From Leishmania infantum JPCM5 (taxonomy: Eukaryota > Euglenozoa > Kinetoplastea > Trypanosomatida > Trypanosomatidae): 64,000 nt of DNA. The stretch's first letter is position 1; each line of letters starts with the position of its first letter. The position numbers and the translations under genes were made by a program. Below are positions 53,557 to 63,825 of the stretch, one piece after another. The notes under the pieces are model-generated. The model worked only from the letters and a program-made list of their open reading frames with translations, did not search any database and was not told where the DNA came from. The stretch covers positions 475,785-539,784 of the forward strand of contig NC_009406.2 of assembly GCF_000002875.2 (NCBI RefSeq), in the 5' to 3' direction.

Positions 53557-53636
53557 GGCCTCAACTTTAGAAAAGATATTGACGCCCAAAGATGTAGTTG
53601 ACGGGAAGATAGCTTACTATGCCGCGTGAGAGCGAG

Positions 53637-53707
53637 AGGGAGGGAGGGAGGGAGGGAGGGAGGGAGGGAGGGAGGGAGGGAGGGAGGGAGGGAGGGAGGG
53701 AGGGAGG
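53637..53707. repeat. (AGGG)n tetranucleotide microsatellite
   Basis: About 17 uninterrupted units. On the transcribed strand it is a pure CCCT tract about 140-210 bases upstream of the FPPS splice acceptor. Confidence 0.95.
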
Positions 53708-54781
53708 CACACCGGTGTGTGTGTGTGTGTGTGAGGGGGGGGGGGGCAGTGCAAAGGTTGACGGATGATGCAGTGGGTATGGCAAGAAAGGAAAAGGGGG
53801 AGAGAATACAGGAGAGGAGGGCAGGTGATAGTGGAGCTGAGTGAAATGTGAAGTAGGAGCGCGTCGGAAGAAGATGGCATGCAGCGTTGCACGACGTGCA
53901 CAAGACGGCCTATGAGGAAGAGAAAACTGGTGGAAAGCAGCAGCCCCACAGGCCGCCACCACCATTACTGTCTCTCCGAACACGGCAGTGTCGTCGCTCT
54001 CCTCTCCCGCTTCCTCTGCTGACCCTCAACCGCGACGTCGTGCTTCGACGCGTACGGGTGTACCCATCTCGGCCACACGTGTGTGGAGGCATGGGGGCGG
54101 AACGATGAAGGACACACATTTGAAGGCAGTGGTGGAGACGGAAACAGGAGATCGCCAAACGGCGATGGTGCCGTGACCTCTCGAGAGAAGAGAGAGAAAG
54201 TGAGAGGGACGGAGAACCCGATGAACATTGTGAGCGATGCGCCTCGGCGTACGCGACACGTGGACACGTACTTGTGTGGATGGGTGGGTGGCTGCGTTTA
54301 CAGCAACGATGCCTTCGTCGGTCTCTCGCTCTCACGCCTGCTCACCATCACGGACGGTCACACCTCTTGGTCACCGTCTCTCTCCTCCTCGCAACACACA
54401 GACGAACGCGCGCAGGCACACTCCTACACACAACGGCGAAAGCGAAGCGCAAAAAAAAAAATGTTCCCGTTTTGAAGGGCGAGGGAAGGTCCGCTTTACA
54501 TGAACGCGCCGTCTGGCCATCGCACACGCTGACAGACATGAGCGCCAAGATACACGCGCCGCAATCGCAAGCATCAGGGGGGAAGGAGGAAGGGGAAGAG
54601 AGAGCTCACAAGCAACGTCTATCAGCAACCCTCAGCAAAGGAAAGAACAATGTGCAAACCGCACCGCCGCAACGTACGCCAATCATGTGGTCCTGTCTAA
54701 CATACATAAAGGGAGAGTGACAGAGAGACACACACGCGCATGCGCACGAATGCAGCCTCATTTCTCTCTTCTCAACGGCCA

Positions 54782-56572
54782 CTAATGCGTGCTGGTGGCA
54801 CTAAAGAGCGGCGCCGTCCCCATCCCAGCAAGCCGAGAGGGGTTCTGCAACAGCAGGTTCACTTCATCGACGATCCGCAGGCACTCCGCCTTAGTGCCGA
54901 GATACTGCGTTTCCTTCTCCCTGAGACGCACGTAGTCTTCTAGGGAGAAGGTGGACTGCCACAGCATGCGGATGCGCTGCTCCTGTGTGGAGAGTGTGGC
55001 GAACACATCGCCCGCGTGCAGCTCCTTCTTGCGCGCCTCGTACTCCGCCGTGAGCGCATTTAGCTGAACCTTCGACCCATCTCGTAGACGGGTGTAGTAG
55101 GCTAGCTGTGCGCTAAGCACCTTGCGCGTGTCCTCCACCTCCGCCCGCAGCCCGTCCAAGTCGCTGAACTTCTCCATCTCCGCCTTCTGCTCCGCCATCT
55201 TGGCGCTGTGCGACGCCAGCTCCTCCTTGATCTTCTTGTCGAGGTGCGCCACCTTGTCCAGCTCCGCCTTGCGCTCGAGCAGTTCCTTCTCCAGGCGCTG
55301 GTGGGTCTTCACGTCGTTCTGAATCTGGTCGCGCTTCGCATCCACCTGCGTCGTCAAGTCGTGGAGAGTGTCAGTGTTGTTCTCCGACGGCATCTGCCGC
55401 TGCATCTCGAGGGCTTGCGAGATGCGGCTCAGCAGGTCAGCAATGTGCCGCTGCGTCTCGGCAATCTTATCCAGCTCCGCTCGCTCCCTGTCGGGGTACT
55501 CGTCAATGAAGGTCTGCATCTCGCGGTCCTTCTCTTGCAGCTCCTGGAAAGCCTGCACATTTTCGCCGCTGAAATTCTTCACCTCCTCCTCCAGCGCGCT
55601 TTGCCGGGCACGCGACTCCTGCAACGTGTCACGGATGTCATTCACCTGCCGCTCCAGCACCTCGATGTCGGAGCGGGTTGCCTTGAGCTGCCCAATCAAC
55701 TTCTCCTGCTCTTCCTTGACGGAGAGGGAGCACTGGCTCTGCAGTTCTTTGCTCTCCCGTCGCTTGCGCAGAATGCCGCGCAGCATCTCGGCGGCGCGCT
55801 TCTTGTCCGGGTCGCCAGCGAGGTTCGCCATCAGCAGTTCTTGCTTTGCTTGCAGCGTTCGGAGCTCGTGTTGGCGATCCAGCACCATATCCGACACCGC
55901 GAAGGCTTCGTCACGGATGGCCTTGTAGGAGTTGTAGTCTTGGTTCTCGTTGAGTATGCGCCTGTCCAGCTGCTGGATTTCCTCCTCCAGCGACTGCAAC
56001 GTCGCCTTCGTCTTGGCGTCCGTGTCCTTCACAGCGAGGAAAAGGTCGTCGACCTTCTTGCGGCGGGCGATGTTCTGCTTCTCCAGTCGCGTGGACTCTT
56101 CCTTCAGGGCAGCGAGGTCGAGCGAGCTCGAATTTTCCACGGCAACGTTTACATCCGCGAGCGTGTCCTTCAGCTTTGCAATATCGTCCTGCAGCGTCTT
56201 CGACTTTTGCTGCAGCTGCGTGAGCACGGAGCTGTTGCGGTCGATGAGCTGTTCCTGCTCCTGCAGTCGCTCAATCTCAGCCGAGAGCTCCGCAATCTTG
56301 GGGCGGATCAGCCCGATGTAGTAGCTACGGTCACCAACCTGACGTCCTGGACCGGCAGAGGTACCGACACCACTGCGCGAAGCTGCCCGCATACCCTCGC
56401 GCGAGACAGCCGCCTCTGCTGACACTGCCACCGGCTGCTGTAGACTGCCACCAATGCCGGCAACTTGCATGCGGTTCGTGCCGGGTCGGGCCTGGGACCC
56501 AGGCCGCATCGTGGTGCCGGGGCGCAGCCCATTGAACGTGCCGAGGCTCTGTGAGTTGAATCCGGTGTTCAT
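54782..56572 (-). CDS. IFT74: Intraflagellar transport protein IFT74
   Basis: IFT74 pairs with IFT81 in the IFT-B core and helps carry tubulin along the flagellum. The 596-residue protein has the expected layout. A basic, disordered Arg/Gly/Pro-rich N-terminus (~1-85; LRPGTTMRPGSQARPGTN) is followed by the hallmark DRSYYIGLIRPKIAELSAEI segment (the human counterpart reads [20 protein letters not shown]) and almost continuous coiled coil to ~540. A conserved tail follows (LSTQEQRIRMLWQSTFSLED). The length is close to human IFT74 (~600). The ATG at 56572 is preferred over upstream in-frame starts because a strong splice acceptor (AG at 56640-56641) would exclude them from the mRNA. Confidence 0.95.
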   Translation of the reverse strand: MNTGFNSQSLGTFNGLRPGTTMRPGSQARPGTNRMQVAGIGGSLQQPVAVSAEAAVSREGMRAASRSGVGTSAGPGRQVGDRSYYIGLIRPKIAELSAEIERLQEQEQLIDRNSSVLTQLQQKSKTLQDDIAKLKDTLADVNVAVENSSSLDLAALKEESTRLEKQNIARRKKVDDLFLAVKDTDAKTKATLQSLEEEIQQLDRRILNENQDYNSYKAIRDEAFAVSDMVLDRQHELRTLQAKQELLMANLAGDPDKKRAAEMLRGILRKRRESKELQSQCSLSVKEEQEKLIGQLKATRSDIEVLERQVNDIRDTLQESRARQSALEEEVKNFSGENVQAFQELQEKDREMQTFIDEYPDRERAELDKIAETQRHIADLLSRISQALEMQRQMPSENNTDTLHDLTTQVDAKRDQIQNDVKTHQRLEKELLERKAELDKVAHLDKKIKEELASHSAKMAEQKAEMEKFSDLDGLRAEVEDTRKVLSAQLAYYTRLRDGSKVQLNALTAEYEARKKELHAGDVFATLSTQEQRIRMLWQSTFSLEDYVRLREKETQYLGTKAECLRIVDEVNLLLQNPSRLAGMGTAPLFSATSTH

Positions 56573-58498
56573 GGCGTTGACGGGTGACTTTGTTCGTACG
56601 GACGCTTTCTCTAGGTTCGCAGCCCCACTACTGTCACTGCTGCAAAAGACGAAAAGGGGAAGGCAAGGAGGAGGAGGGAGGTTGTGGCGCACTGGCAGGA
56701 CGGCAATCCAACGCACCACGCATAAACGAATAGCTGCAAAGAGCGCAGCACACCGAAGGCGCGAGAAGAGCGTTTGGCCAACAGGGAGAGCGTTGGTGCA
56801 GGTGGAAAAAGGCATATACGACAGGACGAGAGAGAGAAAGGGGTGCCAAGCAACAAGGATGGTAGCCGGAGACACGCTTGAGTTACAGAGGGAGATGTGC
56901 AGCGCGAAAGAAATACGGGGGGAGGGGCAGCAAAGGCCCCCGTCTCTCTCCCTCTCGGGCTCAGCCCGCCTGCTCGCTAGCAAGACGCACACGCAAGCAC
57001 ACACAGACTCCCCCTCTTCCACCACTGTCAGCATCGTGGATGACGATAGAGAGCGAAAAAGGGGATGCAAAGAACTTGTCTATAAAACAGCAATCGATGT
57101 CTGCCTGTGTGTTTTGTGGAGGGAAGAGGGAGGTGCTCCCCCCACCCACCCACGCACCCACACACTCATCAAGCAAAGTCGTGTTCACAGCGAACAGATC
57201 CATCTGCCGGCGCTTCGCCTAAGGCTCGAGCGCCTCTTTTTGCAGTTCTTATTATTCCAGCCTTTACGTTCTCACGGCTTGTGCGTGTGCGTTAGAGAAG
57301 GTGGTCTTACGCCTGGGTGATGTGCGGCGTGCATGTCTGTATGCGTGTGCGTGCGTGTGCAGCTGCATAATGCGGAGCAACGAGAGGGGAGAAGCGGTCC
57401 ACCATGGCAATAGAGGTGCACCGCGGCAGCGATCGCCATCCGTTGAGCTGTCCAAGCTTGTATGCGCGGATCAGCAAAGGGTGGCACTGAGATGTAGCGC
57501 CTTTTCGTTTCCTTTTTTCTTTACAAGCACGCGGCTAAGGGCACCATACATGCACATTACGTAAGAGAGCAAAGACAAGAAGGATGTGAGGGACGGAGGA
57601 AACCGAGCGCAAGAGAGACGACAAGCGCGTACACACGCGCGCACGCATGCATGCACACACACGGAGGCAAGCATGCAGCCGCTTGGCTCCGAGTTCATCG
57701 TTTTCTTTTTCTGTATATATATATATATATGCTCTTGTATCTCTCCCTCTCTCTCCCAGAAGCTTGCGTCCTCCACTCTTTAATGTCGATTAAGCGTACG
57801 CCATAAAGCACCGACAGACAGGTGGCCAACACATCAACATCTTCGCCAAGAACGACAGAACGGGACGGAAAAAGAAAAAGATGAGGACAAGGTGAGAGCA
57901 TGTCGCATGAGCGAACACCGCGCGGAGAGAAAGAGTTGGCACCCGAAGATGCAAAACAAAACGCGAAAGAAAGTGTCCGCATATGAACAGAGAAGCAGAG
58001 AGAGGGGAACGCCGAGCACCCCGCCGCCAGCACGGAGAGAGTGGGCTTGTGCACCCGGTCATGTGCACTAGCTGCGGCAGCGTCACAAATCACCGTCATA
58101 GTAGCACGACAGCTGGAGCATGCGTCTCTTCGACACAGGGCCAGACTTGTCGGTGTCCGTGCGCACACGTGCATGTGCCGCTACTGCCTCACACATGCAC
58201 ACACACACACACACACTCGTCTGTCATTGCGATGCAGTGCAGCGAGAGGAGATGAGCAAAGATGAAAGAGAGAGAGAGTCGTGGAGTGCGTCGCGGGGAG
58301 TGCAAGACCGGCGACCGAGACACTGCCCGCCTATGAAGGATCTTAGAAAGCCACCACGACGGCCGGGCAGAGGTGCGGTCACGCAAAAGCAAGCGCACAT
58401 AGGCATACGCCATCCTCCCTCCCCCTTCCCTCTCTCCCTCACCGTCTCTCGGCGCTCCCTTTGCGCGAAGATACACGCGAGCGAGAAGCGAAGCGATG
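56573..58498. other. Intergenic spacer
   Basis: About 1.9 kb without a recognised gene, holding the IFT74 splice region and the presumed 3'UTR of MAK16. It has a (TA)n tract at about 57713-57731 and a (CA)n tract at about 58199-58214. Confidence 0.55.
56640..56690 (-). promoter_or_regulatory. Trans-splice acceptor and polypyrimidine tract of IFT74
   Basis: The minus strand shows a dense pyrimidine tract (CCTCCCTCCTCCTCCTTGCC and onward) ending TCTTTTGCAG, with the AG at 56641-56640. It predicts a 67-base 5'UTR and settles the IFT74 start. Confidence 0.75.
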
Positions 58499-59305
58499 CT
58501 ACCACTCAAGGTCCTCCAAGCGCGCGCGCTGGCGCGGCGCCAGCTCCCGCTCCACCTCCTCCTCGATTACCAGCTTATCACGCTTGCGAATCTTGCTCTT
58601 GCTGCGCCCACCGCGCACCGTTTCCCGATCCTCCTCCTCCTCTTCGTCCTCCTCGTCCATCACAAAGTCGGGGAACTCTTCGTCCTCGTCTTGCTCCAGC
58701 GCCTCAAATTCCTCGCGGTTCTCCTCCTCGTCGAGCAGCTTCTCGAAGGCCTCTTTGTTGTAGTTGATGACGCTATCGTAGGTACCCTTGCGCAGACGAT
58801 CGAGAAGCTCCTTCTCAATCTCCATCTCAATGCGGGCCGCCGCCTCCGCCTTCTCCTCTCGCCGCAGCAGCTTGTCCTCCTGACGCTTGTTCACAGACAC
58901 GTACTCGTCCTGCGGCTCCATCAGCATTTTTCGCTTGCGCATCAGGTACTGCTTCAGTCGCAGCAAACGGGCCTTGATCTTGATCACCAGCTTCTGGTCC
59001 CACCACTGCAGCTCCTCGTCGATCTGCGCCAGAGCTTTCGGGAAGGAGACGTCGAGCTTCACCTTCTCCCACTGCCGCCGCGGCAGGTGAGCCCGCTCAG
59101 CAGTTTTGACGTACAGGTATAGCTCGTCCTCGTGCTCGATGACGGTGGCGTACTGCGCGTTGGAGAGCGGGCACACACCACGCTGGCAGAGACCAGTCAC
59201 GTTGTACGGGTTTCGGCAGAAGCGAACCTTGTCGTCGTTCGTCTTGACCTTGAAGGAGCAGAACGTCTGGCCCATGATGTTCCACATGGCATCATCGTGG
59301 TTCAT
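58499..59305 (-). CDS. MAK16: MAK16 ribosome-biogenesis protein
   Basis: MAK16 acts in the nucleolus in assembly of the 60S ribosomal subunit. The 268-residue protein matches the family from its first residues: MNHDDAMWNIM, then FCSFKVKT ... FCRNPYNVTGLCQRGVCPL with cysteines 16, 30, 40 and 45 that probably bind zinc, then NAQYATV, LYLYVKTAERAHLPR and WEKVKL, and QYLMRKRKM. The C-terminal third is acidic (LEQDEDEEFPDFVMDEEDEE) with a basic segment near the end (RGGRSKSKIRKRDK), as usual. The start is the ATG at 59305; the frame extends upstream only through a pyrimidine-rich segment to a TTG. Two candidate acceptors exist, one five bases before the ATG and one at about 59380. Confidence 0.96.
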   Translation of the reverse strand: MNHDDAMWNIMGQTFCSFKVKTNDDKVRFCRNPYNVTGLCQRGVCPLSNAQYATVIEHEDELYLYVKTAERAHLPRRQWEKVKLDVSFPKALAQIDEELQWWDQKLVIKIKARLLRLKQYLMRKRKMLMEPQDEYVSVNKRQEDKLLRREEKAEAAARIEMEIEKELLDRLRKGTYDSVINYNKEAFEKLLDEEENREEFEALEQDEDEEFPDFVMDEEDEEEEEDRETVRGGRSKSKIRKRDKLVIEEEVERELAPRQRARLEDLEW

Positions 59306-60120
59306 GGTTGCTAGCGAAGAAATGGTTTGGAAGCGAAAAGGGGAAAAGAAAGGAAACAACCGCCACGGCAGAGCGGGAGACTACAAAGAAGGCAAAGGAC
59401 GAGAGCTGCCCCAGTGAACTTGGCATGGAGACACAGACACACACACACACAGTTGGAGATGGGAGCTGAAAACACGTAGTGTGCAGACGGGGGGAAGGGG
59501 AGGTCCGTTGAGCCTACGTTTTATCGTTCTGTCAGTTTCAGCAGTCGACTAGCACACGAGTGTTCGTTTTCGAGCACTGGCGCGGCACACACGAGGGAAA
59601 AGGGAGGATAGCGAGAGAACAGCGGAGGTGTAAGAGCCGACATACACACGCGCCACACACGCAGCAAGAGAGTGGTCAGGGAAAGAAGTGGGCAGCAGCA
59701 GCCGCGGCGGGTATATTGTCTTCGGTTCGACTGCATTGACATCCGCATCTTGAAACAGGTGAAGCCGCGATCAGTCCGCCAACTCCTCCTCTCCGCTCCC
59801 ACCGCCCACACACACAGGCCTACATGTCACAGGAGGGCAACGTGAAGGGCGAGGCCCGGGGCACACACACGCACATACATGGGGAGAGCGAGGAACAGCA
59901 GCACACCGCCTGGCCCAGTTGCGAGAGGCACACATGCACAAACATACGCGCACAAGCACAGCGCAACGTCGTCTCGCCTTTGCTTTTCACCCATTCTGTC
60001 GTCTTTTTTTTAGGAGGGAATAAAGGTTGCCTTGGTTCGTTCTTTGGTAAAGATTCTCATCTGATATGGAGAGTTGCAGGCGTCTCTGTGCCGTCTCCGA
60101 TTTGCATTCTTCGGCCTCGC
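59306..60120. other. Intergenic spacer
   Basis: About 0.8 kb. Minus-strand pyrimidine tracts lie at 59310-59357 and about 59380-59405 upstream of MAK16. No gene seen. Confidence 0.6.
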
Positions 60121-61356
60121 CTAAATCGACTCCGTCAAGGCGGGCATTCCAAGACGCTCCACCAGTACATGATCCTTGCCCAGGAAGCGCGACATGTGCT
60201 TGAGGGCCACGCAGCCAAAGGCGTCACCGTACACGTGCAGCTTCAGCGCCTCCGTCATGGCGCGTTCCAGGTCTCCTTTAAGGAACAATGTGATTACGAA
60301 AAGACTACGGGCAACGGTGTCGTGTGCATTTGAAGACAGTGCCGCTTGCAGCTTCGCCTCGCTATCTCGCGTCTCACTCCACGGACGCGGTGCACCTTGC
60401 ATCAAACGCCAGGTGGTCAATGCACGGTTCGCATCATTAAGTGGCGCATCGCGAAAGGGCTGCAACGCCGCCTCTCGCTCAAGGCGCTCCAAGTACGCGT
60501 TCTCGACAGTTTGCTTGCCCTGCACCAGTTGCGCCAGTCCGGCCCAGGCCAGACACAGGGCGACGCTGTGATCGTAGTCCTCTCGGGATGCGACGAGCCG
60601 ATCAACATCGGCGGCAACCGCATCGAGGGTTCGCAGTGCTTTCACGAAGAACTTCTCCGCGTAAAAGGGCTGACGCTCTGCCATGAGCCTTTTCCCCATT
60701 CCCACCATCTTGGCCACGTCCACCGACAAGTGCTGCTCCGCCTCCTCCTGCGGTGGCGATGCCGCACCACTGCTCTCTGCTGTCGACGTGGCAGTCACGA
60801 TGGTGGAGACGCGAGCTGGCTTCGCAGAGGATTGAAAAGATGCAAGCCGGCTGCACACCCGCGGCACCTCTGTCGCACTCATCTCCGTGAGTGGCATGTC
60901 ACGAAGCGTGTCGGCGACAGCACCTTTGACGACGACTAACAGCAGTGGATGACCGTGGCGTTTGCCAAGCTGGACGCGGGCAGCGGCGAAGGAGGGGCTG
61001 GTGCAGTCCCAGACAAAGAGACGAAGTCGCGCTCCGTATTGCTGCGCGGCGGCCGTAACGCTGTTTTTGAATTGCAGAAGGTGTTCTGTCGTGACGCCGT
61101 CGCCGGGATGCTCGTAGCACAAGACAAAGGCATCACCGCCTCTGCTATGACCTGTGGTGATGTTGCTGCCGCTGCCGCTGACGCTGAAGGTGCTACCTTC
61201 GCACTCGAAGGCCGCCGCAAACTCCTGTCCATTCGTAACGAAGGTCACCGTGACGGGCGGGGCTGAAGAAGCAGAACTTGTGGTGCTGGCACCGCCTCGG
61301 CTGAGGCTTTCAGAGCGGCCGTCGCCGCTGGAGTCGCCAGCGACGTTGGAATTCAT
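60121..61356 (-). CDS. Unknown protein with possible thioredoxin-like and TPR-like parts
   Basis: I do not recognise this 411-residue protein as a named family. After ~30 Ser-rich residues there is an alpha/beta stretch (about 33-165) whose order fits a thioredoxin-like fold: strand DAFVLCYEH, helix, strand RLRLFVWDC, helix, then HPLLLVVVKGAVADTL. It lacks a CxxC, so it would not be redox-active in the usual way. After a linker, residues ~215-400 are helical with TPR-like spacing (AKMVGMGKRLMAERQPFYAE, then FFVKALRTLDAV, and later ALCLAWAGLAQLVQG). No signal peptide or membrane segment was seen. The start is an ATG at 61356. A co-chaperone-like adaptor role is only a guess from the architecture. 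Confidence 0.7.
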   Translation of the reverse strand: MNSNVAGDSSGDGRSESLSRGGASTTSSASSAPPVTVTFVTNGQEFAAAFECEGSTFSVSGSGSNITTGHSRGGDAFVLCYEHPGDGVTTEHLLQFKNSVTAAAQQYGARLRLFVWDCTSPSFAAARVQLGKRHGHPLLLVVVKGAVADTLRDMPLTEMSATEVPRVCSRLASFQSSAKPARVSTIVTATSTAESSGAASPPQEEAEQHLSVDVAKMVGMGKRLMAERQPFYAEKFFVKALRTLDAVAADVDRLVASREDYDHSVALCLAWAGLAQLVQGKQTVENAYLERLEREAALQPFRDAPLNDANRALTTWRLMQGAPRPWSETRDSEAKLQAALSSNAHDTVARSLFVITLFLKGDLERAMTEALKLHVYGDAFGCVALKHMSRFLGKDHVLVERLGMPALTESI

Positions 61357-62244
61357 CTACGGTAAAGGTGCCACTCTCGACTGCAGAGTAGAGAGGCGGC
61401 AATGTGTCCGTGCACAGAGAGAGAGACGATAGAGACGCACCCCACACGATGCACGCCATGAGGGGGTACGCAAAGAAAAGAAGACGCAAATCGTGCGCAT
61501 GCGCGTTCGCGTGGGCGTAGAGGTAGAAAGGAAAAAGTGTACGAGGCGGGTTAGTACAGGACTTGATAGTGTCCGTGGTAGATGCGTCGTGGCGCTAGAC
61601 ATGCAACGCTACTCGAGTCGAGTGAGCATCTGCAAGCAAGCGTCCAAAACAAAGAAGGCCCGAATTCCGCCATCTACCGCCTGTTGCTGAGGTCGTGAGG
61701 GGTCAAGCTGCGCGCGCGTGCCCCCCCCCGCCACCCCCTGTGAAGATGCTCATGTTTGCTCGATTGTTGTTTGAGCTTGCATCGCCAGTTCGCTGCGTCT
61801 TTGATGCACAAATGCGGCGCGTGTCACCGCCACGGGAGGAGGAGAGCGCCGAGCACGGCAAACGCTTTGAGCGGCACGAGCAGCGGAAGGAGGCACGCGG
61901 TACCGACAAAGAGGCGAGCCTCACACACGAAAGGCCCACGCGCCTCTCATCCGCATCTCCACGGGCACCGCCCACCCCAGCAAGCATTCCGCGCTCCTGG
62001 GGGACGAAGAGAGAAAAGGGTGTTCGCACAAAACGACAAGAGAGAGCTGTACATCGCGTATGATGTTCATCGAAAGGGCACAACAAAGAATTCTTACAGC
62101 GGCGATTCCGCGACAACCAAACAGGCAAAAAAAAAATGGGGAGGGAACAGCAGCAAGAGAGAGAGTGGCCGCAGCGGAAGTATCGGGCGGTGGAGCGGCG
62201 AGAACAAGAGGACAACGGAGACAGTGAGAGGATGTAGACGAGCA
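61357..62244. other. Intergenic spacer
   Basis: About 0.9 kb between the MORN-repeat gene and the next gene. No further gene, RNA gene or repeat was recognised apart from short homopolymers (C at about 61721-61729, A at about 62127-62135). Confidence 0.6.
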
Positions 62245-63825
62245 TCATCGACCGAGCAAGCGCATGTCAACGCGCTGCTGTATGCTTTGGTCAGCGCACA
62301 CGGTGAAGGTGCCATCCCTCGCCTCGCAATGTATCTCGTCATGGTAGCCCTTGCGGTACGTTGACACGTACACCCCTTCGCCCTCCGGCAAATCAGCCTT
62401 CCATCGTCCGTAGTACGTCCCGCCACCGCGCACCTGCAGCGAGCCCTCGCCATCCTTCTTGTCGTGCACCCATTCCCCAGTGTATGATACAGTGGAAGAT
62501 GTGTACTCGCCGTAGCCGTGACGCTTTCCGTTCGCGTAGGCTCCAGTGTACCGCTGCAACTCGCCGTTCGCGCACGGCACTTCGTACGTACCACGTCCAT
62601 GAAAGCGACCTCTCTGCCACTCGCCAACGTAGTGGCTGCCGTCGGCGAAGACGCAGGTCGCCACGCCATACAGAGAGCCGTACCGCCACTGCCCCGTCAC
62701 GCGAGCCGCAGTGCTGCAGGTGCTGTTGAAGCTGCCATGGCCGTGCGGCATACCATGCATCCATTCTCCGATGTACACGTCACCGTTGCTGAACCACTTC
62801 GTGCCTCGCCCATGCTCGCGCCCCCGCAGCCAGCCACCCTCGTACTTGGCGCCGCTCGGGTAGAGGTAGGTGCCGTTGCCTTCGTACAAGCCGCTCACCC
62901 AGTCCCCCTTGTACACGTGCCCGTCGTTGTACACGTACTCGCCGTAGCCGTGAAGGGTGTTCTCGACAAACTCGCCCGTGTACACGCCCTCCGGCTCAAC
63001 CAGCTCACCTTTGCCGTGCAGCTTGTCATCGAGCCAAGAGCCTTGGTAGAGGAGGTGGTAGTCGGCACTGTGGTATGTGCCGGTGCCGCAGCGTTGGCCG
63101 GCGAACCACTGCCCCTCGTACAAATCGTTCATGGGCTGCGAGCGCCGCAAGCAACCTTTCCCGTGCGGATGGCAGTTCTTCCAGTGGCCCTCGTAGAGGG
63201 CCGTGCCGTCAGGAAACGCGAAGGTCTGGTACCCCTCAGGCTGCAGAGAGGTGAGTCGGTCACGCACCGCGAGGCCCACAGACTCCCACACCGCTAGCAT
63301 GTCACTCACCGCAGCCGCGCTCGCCTGCGCCCACGCTGCCCGGCGCTTTTGTTGGTGCCCCAGCATCTCCAGTCTGCCCTGCCTATCACACACCTCTTGT
63401 GCCCACTCCTTGTAGCTCAAGGCGAAGGCGAGCGTTTGCTGTCGCTGGGCGTCCAGTGGGTGCAGCAGGAGGCGTGACGCGTCCTGTGGAATCTCCATCG
63501 TGAACGCCGGCAGCCCCGGCTCGGCGGTGGCGGCGGCAGGATCAGCGGTGGGGAACTGTTTTCGTGTCCCCGAGGTCCCTTGCGCCGTGGGTGGAATTAC
63601 AACGGCAGAGAAACGACCCGCTGGTGCGTGCAACGCGGCACGTGAGGCGCGGTGTATGAGTGACTTCGGTGAAGCAGCAGCAGACGGAAAGGCACTGCGC
63701 GGGGGCTTCATCGTTGCTTTTATGGTCTCTGGCAGCATGTTTTCCCTTGCGGCACGCTGCACCGCCAGTGGGACGGCAGCCCCCCAACTGGGCGGCGAGT
63801 CGGCCTCGAGAACAGTCGACTCCAT
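62245..63825 (-). CDS. MORN-repeat protein with about 12 MORN motifs
   Basis: MORN motifs form elongated beta-meander solenoids that often scaffold membranes or the cytoskeleton. From about residue 211 to 495 I count twelve, among them YEGHWKNCHPHGKG, YQGSWLDDKLHGKG, YKGDWVSGLYEGNG, YVGEWQRGRFHGRG and YYGRWKADLPEGEG. The eighth is degenerate (VTGQWRYGSLYGVA). The first ~210 residues are an Ala/Pro-rich segment followed by helix (LSYKEWAQEVCDRQGRLEML). The protein is 526 residues, longer than T. brucei MORN1 (~360 residues, nearly all MORN), so it is not simply that protein. The start is the ATG at 63825; upstream the frame reaches only a TTG. A minus-strand pyrimidine tract at about 63948-63976 could direct splicing. 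A flagellar or cytoskeletal location is inferred. Confidence 0.88.
   Translation of the reverse strand: MESTVLEADSPPSWGAAVPLAVQRAARENMLPETIKATMKPPRSAFPSAAASPKSLIHRASRAALHAPAGRFSAVVIPPTAQGTSGTRKQFPTADPAAATAEPGLPAFTMEIPQDASRLLLHPLDAQRQQTLAFALSYKEWAQEVCDRQGRLEMLGHQQKRRAAWAQASAAAVSDMLAVWESVGLAVRDRLTSLQPEGYQTFAFPDGTALYEGHWKNCHPHGKGCLRRSQPMNDLYEGQWFAGQRCGTGTYHSADYHLLYQGSWLDDKLHGKGELVEPEGVYTGEFVENTLHGYGEYVYNDGHVYKGDWVSGLYEGNGTYLYPSGAKYEGGWLRGREHGRGTKWFSNGDVYIGEWMHGMPHGHGSFNSTCSTAARVTGQWRYGSLYGVATCVFADGSHYVGEWQRGRFHGRGTYEVPCANGELQRYTGAYANGKRHGYGEYTSSTVSYTGEWVHDKKDGEGSLQVRGGGTYYGRWKADLPEGEGVYVSTYRKGYHDEIHCEARDGTFTVCADQSIQQRVDMRLLGR

Larger units (their letters stand above)
53449..54781. other. Intergenic spacer with (AGGG)n tract
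   Basis: About 1.3 kb with no gene. It includes an 18-base A run (about 53537-53554), an (AGGG)n array (about 53637-53707) and a (GT)n-(G)n composite (about 53715-53746). All read as pyrimidine tracts in the transcript upstream of farnesyl pyrophosphate synthase. Confidence 0.65.

Noticed and set aside
56573..57070. N-terminal extension of IFT74 in frame upstream
   Set aside because: It lies upstream of a strong splice acceptor at 56640-56641, has spacer-like composition and is absent from the IFT74 family.
59306..59359. Upstream extension of MAK16
   Set aside because: It begins at TTG and translates a pyrimidine tract; MAK16 homology begins exactly at the ATG at 59305.
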